Source of the DNA: RUG11237 sp045119215
Lineage (GTDB): Bacteria; Bacillota; Clostridia; Lachnospirales; Lachnospiraceae
Reading direction: 5' to 3'
DNA: 64,000 nt
Assembly: GCA_045119215.1 (NCBI GenBank)
Contig: JBGVDD010000168.1
Location: 62,001 to 126,000, forward strand
Position numbers and translations under genes: made by a program. Below are positions 37,191 to 45,218 of this stretch, in pieces. The notes under the pieces are model-generated. The model was not told the origin of the DNA, did no database searches, and worked only from the letters and a program-made list of their open reading frames with translations. Numbering within the stretch: position 1 is the first letter of the stretch; the number at the start of each line of letters is the position of its first letter.

Positions 37191-38993
37191 TTGGCGGAAC
37201 AACGCAGAGGTTCTTATGGAACAAATTCAAGACAATTGAATAGGGGCAACAGCTATCGTTCCAGTCAAGAACGTGTGCAGAATACCAGAGGCAGAAGTCA
37301 ACAGTATGGCACCAGAGATGATAGGGATGCAAGGAGACGATATGGCAGGAGCGAAGGTGGATTTGTGTCCAGAAGTGGAAGGATTTATGGAAACTATGAC
37401 AACTATGACAACTATGAAAACAAGAGGATAGATAGAAATCGTGGAAGTCGTGTAAATAGGGGAGAAGCCTATAGCATCAGGGAAAGACAAACTCCAGACA
37501 GACGAGAAAGATTAGAGAGACCACAAAGGAGTCAAAGACCACAAACACCCCAAAGGTCCCAAAGACCACAAACGTCCCAAAGGCCACAAAAAAAGAAAAC
37601 ACCTCAGAGAAAAAAGAAACAGCAACGTATAGTAAAGTATAAAAAGCCAATAAATTTTAATCTGGGAATGCTGGTTTTTGGAATGATTGCCATTTATGTG
37701 TGTGGGTATATCTTTATGTATACACAAAAAGAACATGTTGTAATTTATGAGGTGAAAAAAGGAAGCCTGGCAAAAAATAATAGTTACACGGGATTGATTT
37801 TAAGGGATGAAACTGTTGTAAAAAGTAGTTCCGCAGGTTATGTCAATTATTTTGCAAGGGAAGGGGAAAAAGCAGGAGCTAATACTTTGGTATATACCAT
37901 AGATGAGAATGGAACATTATCCTCAGCAGTGGCAGAATCCGGAGTGGAGGCGGCTACCCCAAGCAGAGAGGAACTTCAAAATTTGAGAAATGATATTATG
38001 AATTTCAGTTCAGGTTTTAAAATTCAAGATTTCTCAGAGGTTTACAATTTTAAATATGCATTTGATAGCTCGGTTTTGAAAGTAGTAGGTTTGTCTGTAC
38101 TTAACAGTATTGAATCATACTCCCAAACCCAGGGGACGGCTTTTGAGCGGGGAATGGCACCCAACTCAGGAATTGTAGAATATTACACAGATGGATTTGA
38201 AAAAATTACTATAGAAAATTTTGCAGAGAAGATGTTTGATAAATCTACTTATAAGAAGAACGTAATAAAGAATAATGATTTGGTAGATGCTGGGGCACCG
38301 GTTTACAAGCTGTTGACAGATGAAAAATGGAAGATAGTGATTCCACTAGATTCGGAGACTGCCAAGGAATTAGAAGAAAAGTCCAGTATAAATATAGTCT
38401 TTAAACGAAATGGACAGAAAGCCAAAGCTGGATTGTCATTAATAGAAAAAAATGGTAATTCTTATGGGGTATTGTCCATGAAAAAGTCTCTTCTTAGTTT
38501 TGCGTCGGATCGATATGTTGATATAGAACTTGCCATAAGCCAGGAGGAAGGCTTAAAAATTCCGGTAAGTTCTGTGGTACAAAAGGAGTTTTACTTGATT
38601 CCGGAGGAATATGCAAAGGTAAATTCGGATACTCAGGAAGTTATCTTCTTAAAAGAAGTAACTAAGGATGATGGAACACTGAGCACTGTGGAAGTAGCTG
38701 CAGACATTTACAGTCTTACAGATGGAGAGTACTATGTATCTACCGACCAGTTTGAAGCTGGACAATACATATTGAAGGAGGATTCCTCAGACAAATATGC
38801 AATCGGAAAAAAGGCATCCTTGACAGGTGTGTATAACATAAATAAAGGATTTGCTGACTTTAAGGAAATTACAAAGTTATATGAGAATAAGGAATATTGT
38901 ATTGTTCAAGCAAATAGTACTTATGGTTTGGCGGTCTATGACCATATTGTACTGGATGCAAATGCGGTGAAAGACGATCAGATTATTTATTAG
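37191..38993 (+). CDS. HlyD-like membrane-fusion protein in the sepF cluster
   Basis: A 600-residue protein. The first ~150 residues are cytoplasmic, highly basic and low-complexity (Arg/Gln/Pro repeats, plus NYDNYDNYE). One membrane helix follows (LGMLVFGMIAIYVCGYIFMY). An extracellular part then has a biotinyl-lipoyl-like start (VVKSSSAGYVNYFAREGEKA) and two beta domains. Such proteins precede yggS-sepF-ylmH in Lachnospiraceae, suggesting a divisome or wall role rather than drug efflux. TTG 37191 is chosen for its AGGAGGG at eight bases. Confidence 0.65.
   Translation: MAEQRRGSYGTNSRQLNRGNSYRSSQERVQNTRGRSQQYGTRDDRDARRRYGRSEGGFVSRSGRIYGNYDNYDNYENKRIDRNRGSRVNRGEAYSIRERQTPDRRERLERPQRSQRPQTPQRSQRPQTSQRPQKKKTPQRKKKQQRIVKYKKPINFNLGMLVFGMIAIYVCGYIFMYTQKEHVVIYEVKKGSLAKNNSYTGLILRDETVVKSSSAGYVNYFAREGEKAGANTLVYTIDENGTLSSAVAESGVEAATPSREELQNLRNDIMNFSSGFKIQDFSEVYNFKYAFDSSVLKVVGLSVLNSIESYSQTQGTAFERGMAPNSGIVEYYTDGFEKITIENFAEKMFDKSTYKKNVIKNNDLVDAGAPVYKLLTDEKWKIVIPLDSETAKELEEKSSINIVFKRNGQKAKAGLSLIEKNGNSYGVLSMKKSLLSFASDRYVDIELAISQEEGLKIPVSSVVQKEFYLIPEEYAKVNSDTQEVIFLKEVTKDDGTLSTVEVAADIYSLTDGEYYVSTDQFEAGQYILKEDSSDKYAIGKKASLTGVYNINKGFADFKEITKLYENKEYCIVQANSTYGLAVYDHIVLDANAVKDDQIIY
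37516..37600 (+). repeat. Low-complexity Arg-Pro-Gln repeat region
   Basis: Degenerate repeats of about 12-24 bases (AGACCACAAA / CCCAAAGG units) encode RPQRSQRPQTPQ-type sequence in the basic N-terminal tail of the membrane-fusion protein. Confidence 0.75.
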
Positions 38994-39002
38994 GAGGCAA
39001 TT

Positions 39003-39695
39003 ATGATAAAAGAAAATCTGGCATTAGTTCAGGAAAATATAAAAAAGGCATGTGAGCGAGCAGGTCGTGATCCCCAAGAAGTGACACTGATTACGGTAAG
39101 TAAAACCAATCCGGTGGTTCGCTTAAAAGAGGCTATGGATTGTGGCGTGACAATATTTGGAGAAAATAAGGTACAGGAAATGCTGGAAAAGCAAGAGGAA
39201 CTTCCTGATACATTACAGTGGCATATGATAGGACATTTGCAGCGAAATAAGGTAAAATACATTATGGGAAAGGTTGCGTTGATTCATTCGGTGGATTCTT
39301 TAAGATTGGCAGAAGAAATCAACAAGGAAGCAGCAAAACAGGGGACGGAGGAAGACATTTTAATAGAAATCAATGTGGCTCAGGAGGAAAGTAAGTTTGG
39401 TATCACTACAAAAGAAGCCATTGAATTGGTAGAAAGCGTGGCAAAACTCCCTCATGTCCATATTAAAGGACTTATGACCATTGCTCCATTTGTGGACGAC
39501 CCCGAGAAAAACAGGGGAGTTTTTGCAGCATTAAAAAAATTATCTGTTGACATTGCAGAGAAAAACATTGATAATGTTAGTATGCATATGTTGTCAATGG
39601 GTATGACAAATGATTATCAGGTAGCCATTGAAGAGGGGGCAACCATGGTACGGGTAGGAACGGGTATTTTTGGAAGCAGAACATATACCAGTTAA
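39003..39695 (+). CDS. yggS: YggS family pyridoxal-phosphate homeostasis protein
   Basis: A 230-residue PLP-binding barrel protein (YggS/YlmE/PROSC) that buffers free PLP. Motifs: LITVSKTNPV with the cofactor Lys, FGENKVQE, WHMIGHLQRNK and MLSMGMTNDYQVAIEEGATMVRVG (split). It lies directly before sepF, the standard Gram-positive order. Confidence 0.93.
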   Translation: MIKENLALVQENIKKACERAGRDPQEVTLITVSKTNPVVRLKEAMDCGVTIFGENKVQEMLEKQEELPDTLQWHMIGHLQRNKVKYIMGKVALIHSVDSLRLAEEINKEAAKQGTEEDILIEINVAQEESKFGITTKEAIELVESVAKLPHVHIKGLMTIAPFVDDPEKNRGVFAALKKLSVDIAEKNIDNVSMHMLSMGMTNDYQVAIEEGATMVRVGTGIFGSRTYTS

Positions 39696-39733
39696 GGACG
39701 TGCCGCAGATAATGAATGTAAGGAGAAAAGAGA

Positions 39734-40258
39734 ATGGGTGCAATTAATAAAATATTAAATATGATGAAGATGACAGAGGATATGGATGACGAGTACGATG
39801 ATATAGATGATGGTTACTATGAGGACGATTACGAGGAAGAACCAAAACCAAAGAAAAAGTTATTTACTCCAAAACCAAAACAGGAGGAGTATTATGATGA
39901 TGAGATGTATAATCCAAGGCCATCAAAGGTAACCCCTATGAGACAGCCAGCGAGACGTGGAGGTAGTGGAATGGAAGTTGTTGTAATTAAACCTACATCG
40001 GTTGAGGATGCAAAAGAGATTACTGAAACTTTACTTAGCAATCGTGCAGTGGTATTGAATTTAGAGGGACTGGATATGGATTTGGCACAGCGTATTGTGG
40101 ACTTCACCTCTGGTTCTACCTTTGCTATAGATGGTAATTTACAGAAGATATCCAATTACATTTTTATCATTACACCGCCAAGTGTTGATATTTCCGGGGA
40201 TTTCCAGGATATTTTAAGTGGTGCCATTGATTTGCCTTCTATTCAGCCAGAAATTTAA
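39734..40258 (+). CDS. sepF: Cell division protein SepF
   Basis: A 174-residue FtsZ membrane anchor. It has an N-terminal amphipathic helix (MGAINKILNMMKM), an acidic low-complexity linker (about 15-70) and the SepF core (about 80-170) with VVVIKPTSVEDAKEI, NLEGLDMDLAQRIVDF and the C-terminal glycine-containing turns. Confidence 0.94.
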   Translation: MGAINKILNMMKMTEDMDDEYDDIDDGYYEDDYEEEPKPKKKLFTPKPKQEEYYDDEMYNPRPSKVTPMRQPARRGGSGMEVVVIKPTSVEDAKEITETLLSNRAVVLNLEGLDMDLAQRIVDFTSGSTFAIDGNLQKISNYIFIITPPSVDISGDFQDILSGAIDLPSIQPEI

Positions 40259-40265
40259 TTAGCTT

Positions 40266-41021
40266 ATGAACAAAGAAGAACAGATACGTAACAGACATTT
40301 TCAGGATTTAGCAAACCGTGCTTATAATCATGGAATACCAATTTTTAGTGAATTTTTAAATATAAATGAAATAAGTAGCTTAAAAACCATAGAGAAGGAG
40401 CTGGATTTTGTGAAGATTCAGCTTTGGGGTGGTTATGAGGAAGCAGAGCGTCAGATTGCAGCATTTGTACCTGATGCTTTTTTTCCTACCCAGGATATGT
40501 ATCCTATTTCTATCTTAAAGGTTTCACCACTAAACGCAAAGTTTTCAGAAGATTTGACCCATAGAGATTACCTGGGGGCAATTTTAAATCTTGGGATTTT
40601 ACGGGGAAAAGTGGGAGATATTTTGGTGAATGAAAAGGAAACATACATATTTGTTTCTTCTACTATGGTTGATTTGTTTCTTCAAGAGTTGACCAGGATA
40701 AAACATACTACGGTAAAGACGGAAGTTGTGACAGAGGCTGTAAAGATTGAACCTAAGTACCAACATATAGAGGGAAGCGTAAACTCAGAGAGAATCGATG
40801 CTATTTTGTCTCTGGCTTTTCAGGTGTCAAGAAGTTCTGTGGCACCTTTAATTGCTGGGGAAAAGGTTTTTATCAATGGGAAAATGACCCTGTCAAACAG
40901 TCAGTTACTAAAGCCTGGGGATATTGTTTCAGCCAGAGGATATGGAAAATTCGTATATCGTGGCTTTATTTCAAATACAAAGAAAGGCCGTATGTTCGTG
41001 GCCTTAGATAGGTATATATAA
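40266..41021 (+). CDS. ylmH: YlmH-type S4-domain RNA-binding protein
   Basis: A 251-residue protein with a C-terminal S4 RNA-binding domain (about 178-245: SVNSERIDAILSLAFQVSRS, INGKMTLSNSQLLKPGDIVS). It starts seven bases after sepF. YlmH homologs bind ribosomes and help rescue stalled translation. No divIVA follows here. Confidence 0.88.
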   Translation: MNKEEQIRNRHFQDLANRAYNHGIPIFSEFLNINEISSLKTIEKELDFVKIQLWGGYEEAERQIAAFVPDAFFPTQDMYPISILKVSPLNAKFSEDLTHRDYLGAILNLGILRGKVGDILVNEKETYIFVSSTMVDLFLQELTRIKHTTVKTEVVTEAVKIEPKYQHIEGSVNSERIDAILSLAFQVSRSSVAPLIAGEKVFINGKMTLSNSQLLKPGDIVSARGYGKFVYRGFISNTKKGRMFVALDRYI

Positions 41022-41040
41022 ATAGAAGAGGAGAACGAAT

Positions 41041-42144
41041 ATGTCAAAGAGAATCACAGTACATCAAGAGAATGTAGCAATATATGATATTGTTTTGGAA
41101 AAGGACTATTCCTTACTTGCAAAAGAAGTAGAAAATATAGGTGCAAAAGGTAAAAAGTTATGTATTGTAACGGACAGTAATGTAGGGCCTTTATATTGTG
41201 AGCAGGTAAAGGCTGAATTGGAAAAAGTAGCAGAAAAAGTTACGGTTTTTGAGTTTTTGGCAGGAGAAGAAAGCAAAACTTTGGATACCGTGAAGAAACT
41301 CTACACCCACTTAATTGAGGAGCACTTTGAGAGAAAAGATATGCTGGTGGCATTAGGTGGTGGCGTGACTGGAGATATGACTGGCTTTGCAGCGGCAACG
41401 TATCTTAGAGGAATTGATTTTATACAGATTCCTACTTCTTTGCTTGCCCAGGTGGATTCCAGCATTGGCGGAAAGACCGGGGTGGATTTTGACCAGTATA
41501 AAAATATGGTGGGAGCTTTTCATATGCCTAAGCTGGTGTATATGAATTTATCGGTATTAAAGACTCTGCCAGAGGAGCAGTTTGCTTCCGGTATGGCTGA
41601 AGTATTAAAGTCAGGTCTGATTAAAGACGGGGCATATTATGAGTGGACCATTAACAATTTATGTGAAATTCAGGAGCAGGAAATTTCTACAATCGAAAAA
41701 TTGGTAGAGGGAAGCTGTAATATTAAACGTGTTGTGGTGGAGAAGGATCCAAAAGAACAAGGGGAAAGAGCGTTGTTAAATCTTGGACATACCATAGGAC
41801 ATGCCATAGAGAAAATGATGGAATTTAAATTACTTCATGGTCAGTGTGTGGCATTGGGGACCATTGCAGCGGCTCATATTTCATGGAAGAGGGAACTTTT
41901 GACGACAGAAGAGTTTTTCGAAATACGTGATATGATGGTAGGTTTTGATCTGCCTATTAGTATGGAAGGCTTGGAGTCGGCAGATATTATTGCTACAACA
42001 AAGTTGGATAAAAAAATGGAAAATGGAAGTGTGAAGTTTATTCTGTTAAATTCTATTGGAAAAGCATTTATAGCAAAGGATGTAACTGAAGAGGAAATGA
42101 CAAATGCTATTAATTTCCTCCTTATGGCGGATCAGGAGGACTAA
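41041..42144 (+). CDS. aroB: 3-dehydroquinate synthase
   Basis: A 367-residue NAD- and metal-dependent enzyme, second step of the shikimate pathway. Motifs: GGGVTGDMTGFAA, RGIDFIQIPTSLLAQVDSS, GGKTGVD and the metal His in LNLGHTIGHA and LLHGQCVALG. It sits alone among division and RNA genes; other aro genes are not in the window. Confidence 0.95.
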   Translation: MSKRITVHQENVAIYDIVLEKDYSLLAKEVENIGAKGKKLCIVTDSNVGPLYCEQVKAELEKVAEKVTVFEFLAGEESKTLDTVKKLYTHLIEEHFERKDMLVALGGGVTGDMTGFAAATYLRGIDFIQIPTSLLAQVDSSIGGKTGVDFDQYKNMVGAFHMPKLVYMNLSVLKTLPEEQFASGMAEVLKSGLIKDGAYYEWTINNLCEIQEQEISTIEKLVEGSCNIKRVVVEKDPKEQGERALLNLGHTIGHAIEKMMEFKLLHGQCVALGTIAAAHISWKRELLTTEEFFEIRDMMVGFDLPISMEGLESADIIATTKLDKKMENGSVKFILLNSIGKAFIAKDVTEEEMTNAINFLLMADQED

Positions 42145-42675
42145 ATGAACCAGAAGAATAAAATGGCTTTTAGCATTTTGGCATTTTTGGGAGTTATACT
42201 TTTGACTTGCATTGATCAGTTTACAAAATTTCTTGCAGTGAAGCATCTGAAGGATGCTCCTTATGAAGTGATTCCGGGTATTTTTGAGTTTCATTACCTG
42301 GAAAACAGAGGCACAGCCTTTGGAATGATGCAAGGAAAACAGGTGTTATTGCTGTTGGTAACTATTATGGTTTTGATACTGGCTCTCATATATTTTGTAA
42401 AGCTTCCTTGGACAAAACAGATGAATTTCTTAAGAATTCTATCTGTGTTTGTGATTTCCGGGGGAATTGGAAATATGATTGACCGCCTTAGAGTTCATTA
42501 TGTGATAGACTTTCTGTATTTTAAAATGATAAACTTTCCCATTTTTAATGTTGCCGATATTTATGTAACTTGCAGTATCATTTTAATCTGTGTTTATGTG
42601 ATGTTTTTCTTATCAGAAGAAGATATGAATGCCTTTCATCTTTTTGGCAAAAATAAAAAGACAAAGAATGAATAG
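42145..42675 (+). CDS. lspA: Lipoprotein signal peptidase
   Basis: A 176-residue signal peptidase II with four membrane helices. The catalytic Asp motifs are GGIGNMIDRL and FNVADIYV; NRGTAFGM is the family signature. It begins immediately after the aroB stop with AGGAGG inside aroB. Confidence 0.95.
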   Translation: MNQKNKMAFSILAFLGVILLTCIDQFTKFLAVKHLKDAPYEVIPGIFEFHYLENRGTAFGMMQGKQVLLLLVTIMVLILALIYFVKLPWTKQMNFLRILSVFVISGGIGNMIDRLRVHYVIDFLYFKMINFPIFNVADIYVTCSIILICVYVMFFLSEEDMNAFHLFGKNKKTKNE

Positions 42676-43576
42676 ATTAATGTTTACTGTGACAGAGGAA
42701 GAGGGAGGAGAACGTTTGGATAAATATCTTGCGGGATTGATACCGGAAGTGTCCCGTTCTTTTTTACAAAAACTACTAAAGCAGGGACAGGTTACAGTAA
42801 ACGGTAAAAATGCGAAAGCCAATTACAATATTAAGGAAAAGGATGTTATATACCTGGAAGTTCCAAAGGCAGTAGAACCGGAAATTTTGCCAGAAAACAT
42901 TCCTCTGGATATTCTGTATGAAGATCAAGATGTTTTAGTGGTAAATAAACCTAAAGATATGGTAGTTCACCCAGCACCGGGACATTACACAGGCACATTG
43001 GTAAATGCCATTATGTATCATTGCAAAGATCATCTGTCAGGTATTAATGGTGTGTTACGTCCGGGGATTGTTCATCGGATTGACAAGGACACCACAGGTT
43101 CTTTGATTGTATGTAAGAATGATATTGCACACAATAGTTTATCAGAACAATTAAAAAATCATAGCATTACTCGTAAATACGTGGCAATTGTACATGGTGT
43201 GTTAAAGGAAGATTCCGGAACCATAGAAGGACCCATAGGAAGAAATCCTAAAGATAGAATGAAAATGGCAATTAACTATCAAAATGGAAAAGATGCGGTG
43301 ACCCATTATCGTGTGTTAAAACGTTTTGAAAAATTCACCTTGGTAGAGTGTGTGTTAGAAACCGGGAGAACACATCAGATTCGTGTGCATATGGCAAGTA
43401 TTCATCATCCATTATTGGGAGATGAGTTGTATGGGCCGGCAAAATGTCCTTATAAGCTGCAAGGACAGACATTACACGCTCAGACCTTGGGATTTGTACA
43501 TCCTGTCAGTAAGGAGTATATTGAAGTGAATGCCCCGCTGCCCGAATATTTTCAGCAACTTATAGATAAGTTATAA
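42668..43576 (+). CDS. rluD: RluD-family 23S rRNA pseudouridine synthase
   Basis: A 302-residue enzyme with an N-terminal S4 domain (ERLDKYLAGLIPEVSRS) and a catalytic domain with the Asp in GIVHRIDKDTTG. It overlaps the end of lspA by eight bases, as the usual lspA-rluD pair does. ATG 42668 or 42680 are both possible. Confidence 0.92.
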   Translation: MNRLMFTVTEEEGGERLDKYLAGLIPEVSRSFLQKLLKQGQVTVNGKNAKANYNIKEKDVIYLEVPKAVEPEILPENIPLDILYEDQDVLVVNKPKDMVVHPAPGHYTGTLVNAIMYHCKDHLSGINGVLRPGIVHRIDKDTTGSLIVCKNDIAHNSLSEQLKNHSITRKYVAIVHGVLKEDSGTIEGPIGRNPKDRMKMAINYQNGKDAVTHYRVLKRFEKFTLVECVLETGRTHQIRVHMASIHHPLLGDELYGPAKCPYKLQGQTLHAQTLGFVHPVSKEYIEVNAPLPEYFQQLIDKL

Positions 43577-43616
43577 TTATAATACAAAAATCGGTTTAAA
43601 AGATGTTCTACTTTGA

Positions 43617-43645
43617 TTGAATTCTTTGGGGTATTGCAGTATAAT
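43617..43645 (+). promoter_or_regulatory. Promoter for the three-hairpin leader
   Basis: TTGAAT (43617-43622), 17-base spacer, TATAAT (43640-43645). Transcription from ~43652 would run through three perfect hairpins before the cytidylate kinase-like gene. Confidence 0.75.
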
Positions 43646-43655
43646 ATGATATAAC

Positions 43656-43793
43656 GTAACTGTTCAGTACAGGTCTCAGCATTTACTGCTGAGACCGTAA
43701 GAAAATGTGCACTTTACAAAAATCGGGCAATTTTGCATGCGTAAGCATTGCCCGATTTAACGTATCTGTTCAATTATTTTGAACAGATACGTT
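43656..43793 (+). ncRNA. Candidate structured leader or small RNA with three consecutive perfect hairpins
   Basis: Hairpin 1: GGTCTCAGCA / TGCTGAGACC, 10 bp, loop 5 (43672-43696). Hairpin 2: AAATCGGGCAAT / ATTGCCCGATTT, 12 bp, loop 15 (43720-43758). Hairpin 3: AACGTATCTGTTCAA / TTGAACAGATACGTT, 15 bp, loop 5 (43759-43793). None ends in a good T-run, so these are not ordinary terminators. The region begins with GTAACTGTTCAGTAC, a 15-mer found again in reverse at 59751. It may be a leader, an sRNA, or a repeat-derived element. No known riboswitch class is recognised. Confidence 0.5.
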
Positions 43794-43845
43794 ATGACAA
43801 TTCTACAAAGTTTCATTTTAACGATATAATAAAGGGGGTATTCCA

Positions 43846-44475
43846 ATGGAAACGAATACGATTGTAACAATAGGGCGTGAGTTTGGCAGCGGAGGAAAAG
43901 AGATTGGCGAAAAGTTAGCCACAAAGCTTGGGGTCAAATGCTATGATAAGGAACTTCTTACCAGGGCGGCAAAGGAAAGTGGAATCTGTCAGGATATTAT
44001 CGAGATACATGATGAAAGACCAACAAAGAGTTTTTTGTATTCTTTGGTTATGGATACATATTCTATGGGTTATATGTCAAATCCTTACATGGATATGCCT
44101 TTGGATCAAAAAGTATTTTTGGCACAGTTTGATGCCATTCGGAAAATAGCCGCTGAGGGACCCTGTATCATGGTAGGGAGATGTGCTGATTATGCATTAA
44201 GTGAGTGGCCGGACGTATTTAATGTATTTATTCAGGCACCCATAGAGGATAGGATAAAGCGTATTAGCCAGAAACAGAATCTTAGTGAGGAACAGGCTAA
44301 GGATTTGATTGTAAAAACAGACAAGAAAAGGGCAAATTATTATAACTTTTACTCCAACAAAAAATGGGGAATGTCCCAAAGTTATGATATGTGTATCAAT
44401 AGTTCTTTATTAGGAATAGATGAGACAGTACAATTGCTGGAAAGTGTGATACGCAAAAAGGAAAATAAAAAATAA
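43846..44475 (+). CDS. Cytidylate kinase-like family protein
   Basis: A 209-residue P-loop kinase of the cytidylate-kinase-like family, distinct from housekeeping Cmk. The P-loop is GREFGSGGKEIG, and the IMVGRCADYAL and RKRANYYNFYS-like lid segments follow (DKKRANYYNFYS). The substrate is not established for this family. It is preceded by AAAGGGGG and by the unusual hairpin leader. Confidence 0.85.
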   Translation: METNTIVTIGREFGSGGKEIGEKLATKLGVKCYDKELLTRAAKESGICQDIIEIHDERPTKSFLYSLVMDTYSMGYMSNPYMDMPLDQKVFLAQFDAIRKIAAEGPCIMVGRCADYALSEWPDVFNVFIQAPIEDRIKRISQKQNLSEEQAKDLIVKTDKKRANYYNFYSNKKWGMSQSYDMCINSSLLGIDETVQLLESVIRKKENKK

Positions 44476-44493
44476 CAATTTTATTAGGTTTGG

Positions 44494-44522
44494 TTGTAAA
44501 TATAGGAAAAAAATGCTATAAT
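44494..44522 (+). promoter_or_regulatory. Promoter for thrH, overlapping a terminator stem
   Basis: TTGTAA (44494-44499), 17-base spacer, TATAAT (44517-44522), with TG at 44514 (an imperfect extended -10). The -10 lies inside the 5' arm of the terminator at 44518. Confidence 0.8.
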
Positions 44523-44558
44523 CTCATTGTTGTGAAGACGACAATGAGATTATTTTTT
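44518..44558 (+). terminator. Terminator of the cytidylate kinase-like gene
   Basis: A perfect 13-bp stem ATAATCTCATTGT / ACAATGAGATTAT, loop of 10, then a T-run. Transcripts starting at the embedded promoter lack most of the 5' arm and would escape it. Confidence 0.85.
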
Positions 44559-44584
44559 ATCATCAATATCATGGAGGAATTGAA

Positions 44585-45190
44585 ATGTATATCACTTGTT
44601 TAGATCTTGAAGGTGTTTTGGTACCAGAAATCTGGATTGCTTTTGCAGAGGCAACCAATATTCCAGAACTTCGTAAAACCACCAGAGATGAACCAGATTA
44701 CGATAAATTAATGAAATATCGTATTGAAATTTTAAAGGAGCATGGTTTAGGATTAAAAGAAATTCAGGAGACAATTTCAACAATTGATCCCATGCCAGGA
44801 GCAAAGGAATTTTTGGATGAACTGCGTTCTATTTGTCAGGTGATTATTATCAGTGACACATTTTCACAGTTTGCAACACCATTAATGAAAAAACTGGATT
44901 GGCCAACAATTTTCTGTAACACATTGGAAGTAGCTGAAGATGGTGAGATTACAGGATTTAAGATGCGTTGTGAACAGTCAAAGCTTACAACAGTCAAGGC
45001 ATTACAGTCTATTGGATATGATACTGTTGCCAGTGGAGACAGCTACAATGACTTAGGTATGATTCAGGCAAGTAAGGCAGGATTTTTATTTAAGAGCACA
45101 GAGCAAATCAAAGGCGAGCATCCGGAATTGCCGGCATACGAAACTTATGATGAACTATTAGCCGCCATCAAAAAGGCTATTGCAGAGTGA
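44585..45190 (+). CDS. thrH: Phosphoserine phosphatase / homoserine phosphotransferase ThrH
   Basis: A 201-residue HAD enzyme. Motif I is CLDLEGVLVPE, with Asp7 as nucleophile and Glu9 in the second position typical of ThrH. Motif II is IIISDTFSQF, and the motif III/IV segment is GDSYNDLGM. It dephosphorylates phosphoserine and can pass the phosphate to homoserine. GGAGG precedes ATG 44585. Confidence 0.92.
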   Translation: MYITCLDLEGVLVPEIWIAFAEATNIPELRKTTRDEPDYDKLMKYRIEILKEHGLGLKEIQETISTIDPMPGAKEFLDELRSICQVIIISDTFSQFATPLMKKLDWPTIFCNTLEVAEDGEITGFKMRCEQSKLTTVKALQSIGYDTVASGDSYNDLGMIQASKAGFLFKSTEQIKGEHPELPAYETYDELLAAIKKAIAE

Positions 45191-45218
45191 TTTTGATAGG
45201 ATAAAGATAGGGTGAAAT

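Noticed and set aside
43825..43830. TATAAT just before the cytidylate kinase-like gene
   Set aside because: Only 15 bases from the start codon, so the transcript would begin in the ribosome site; the promoter at 43617 is better.
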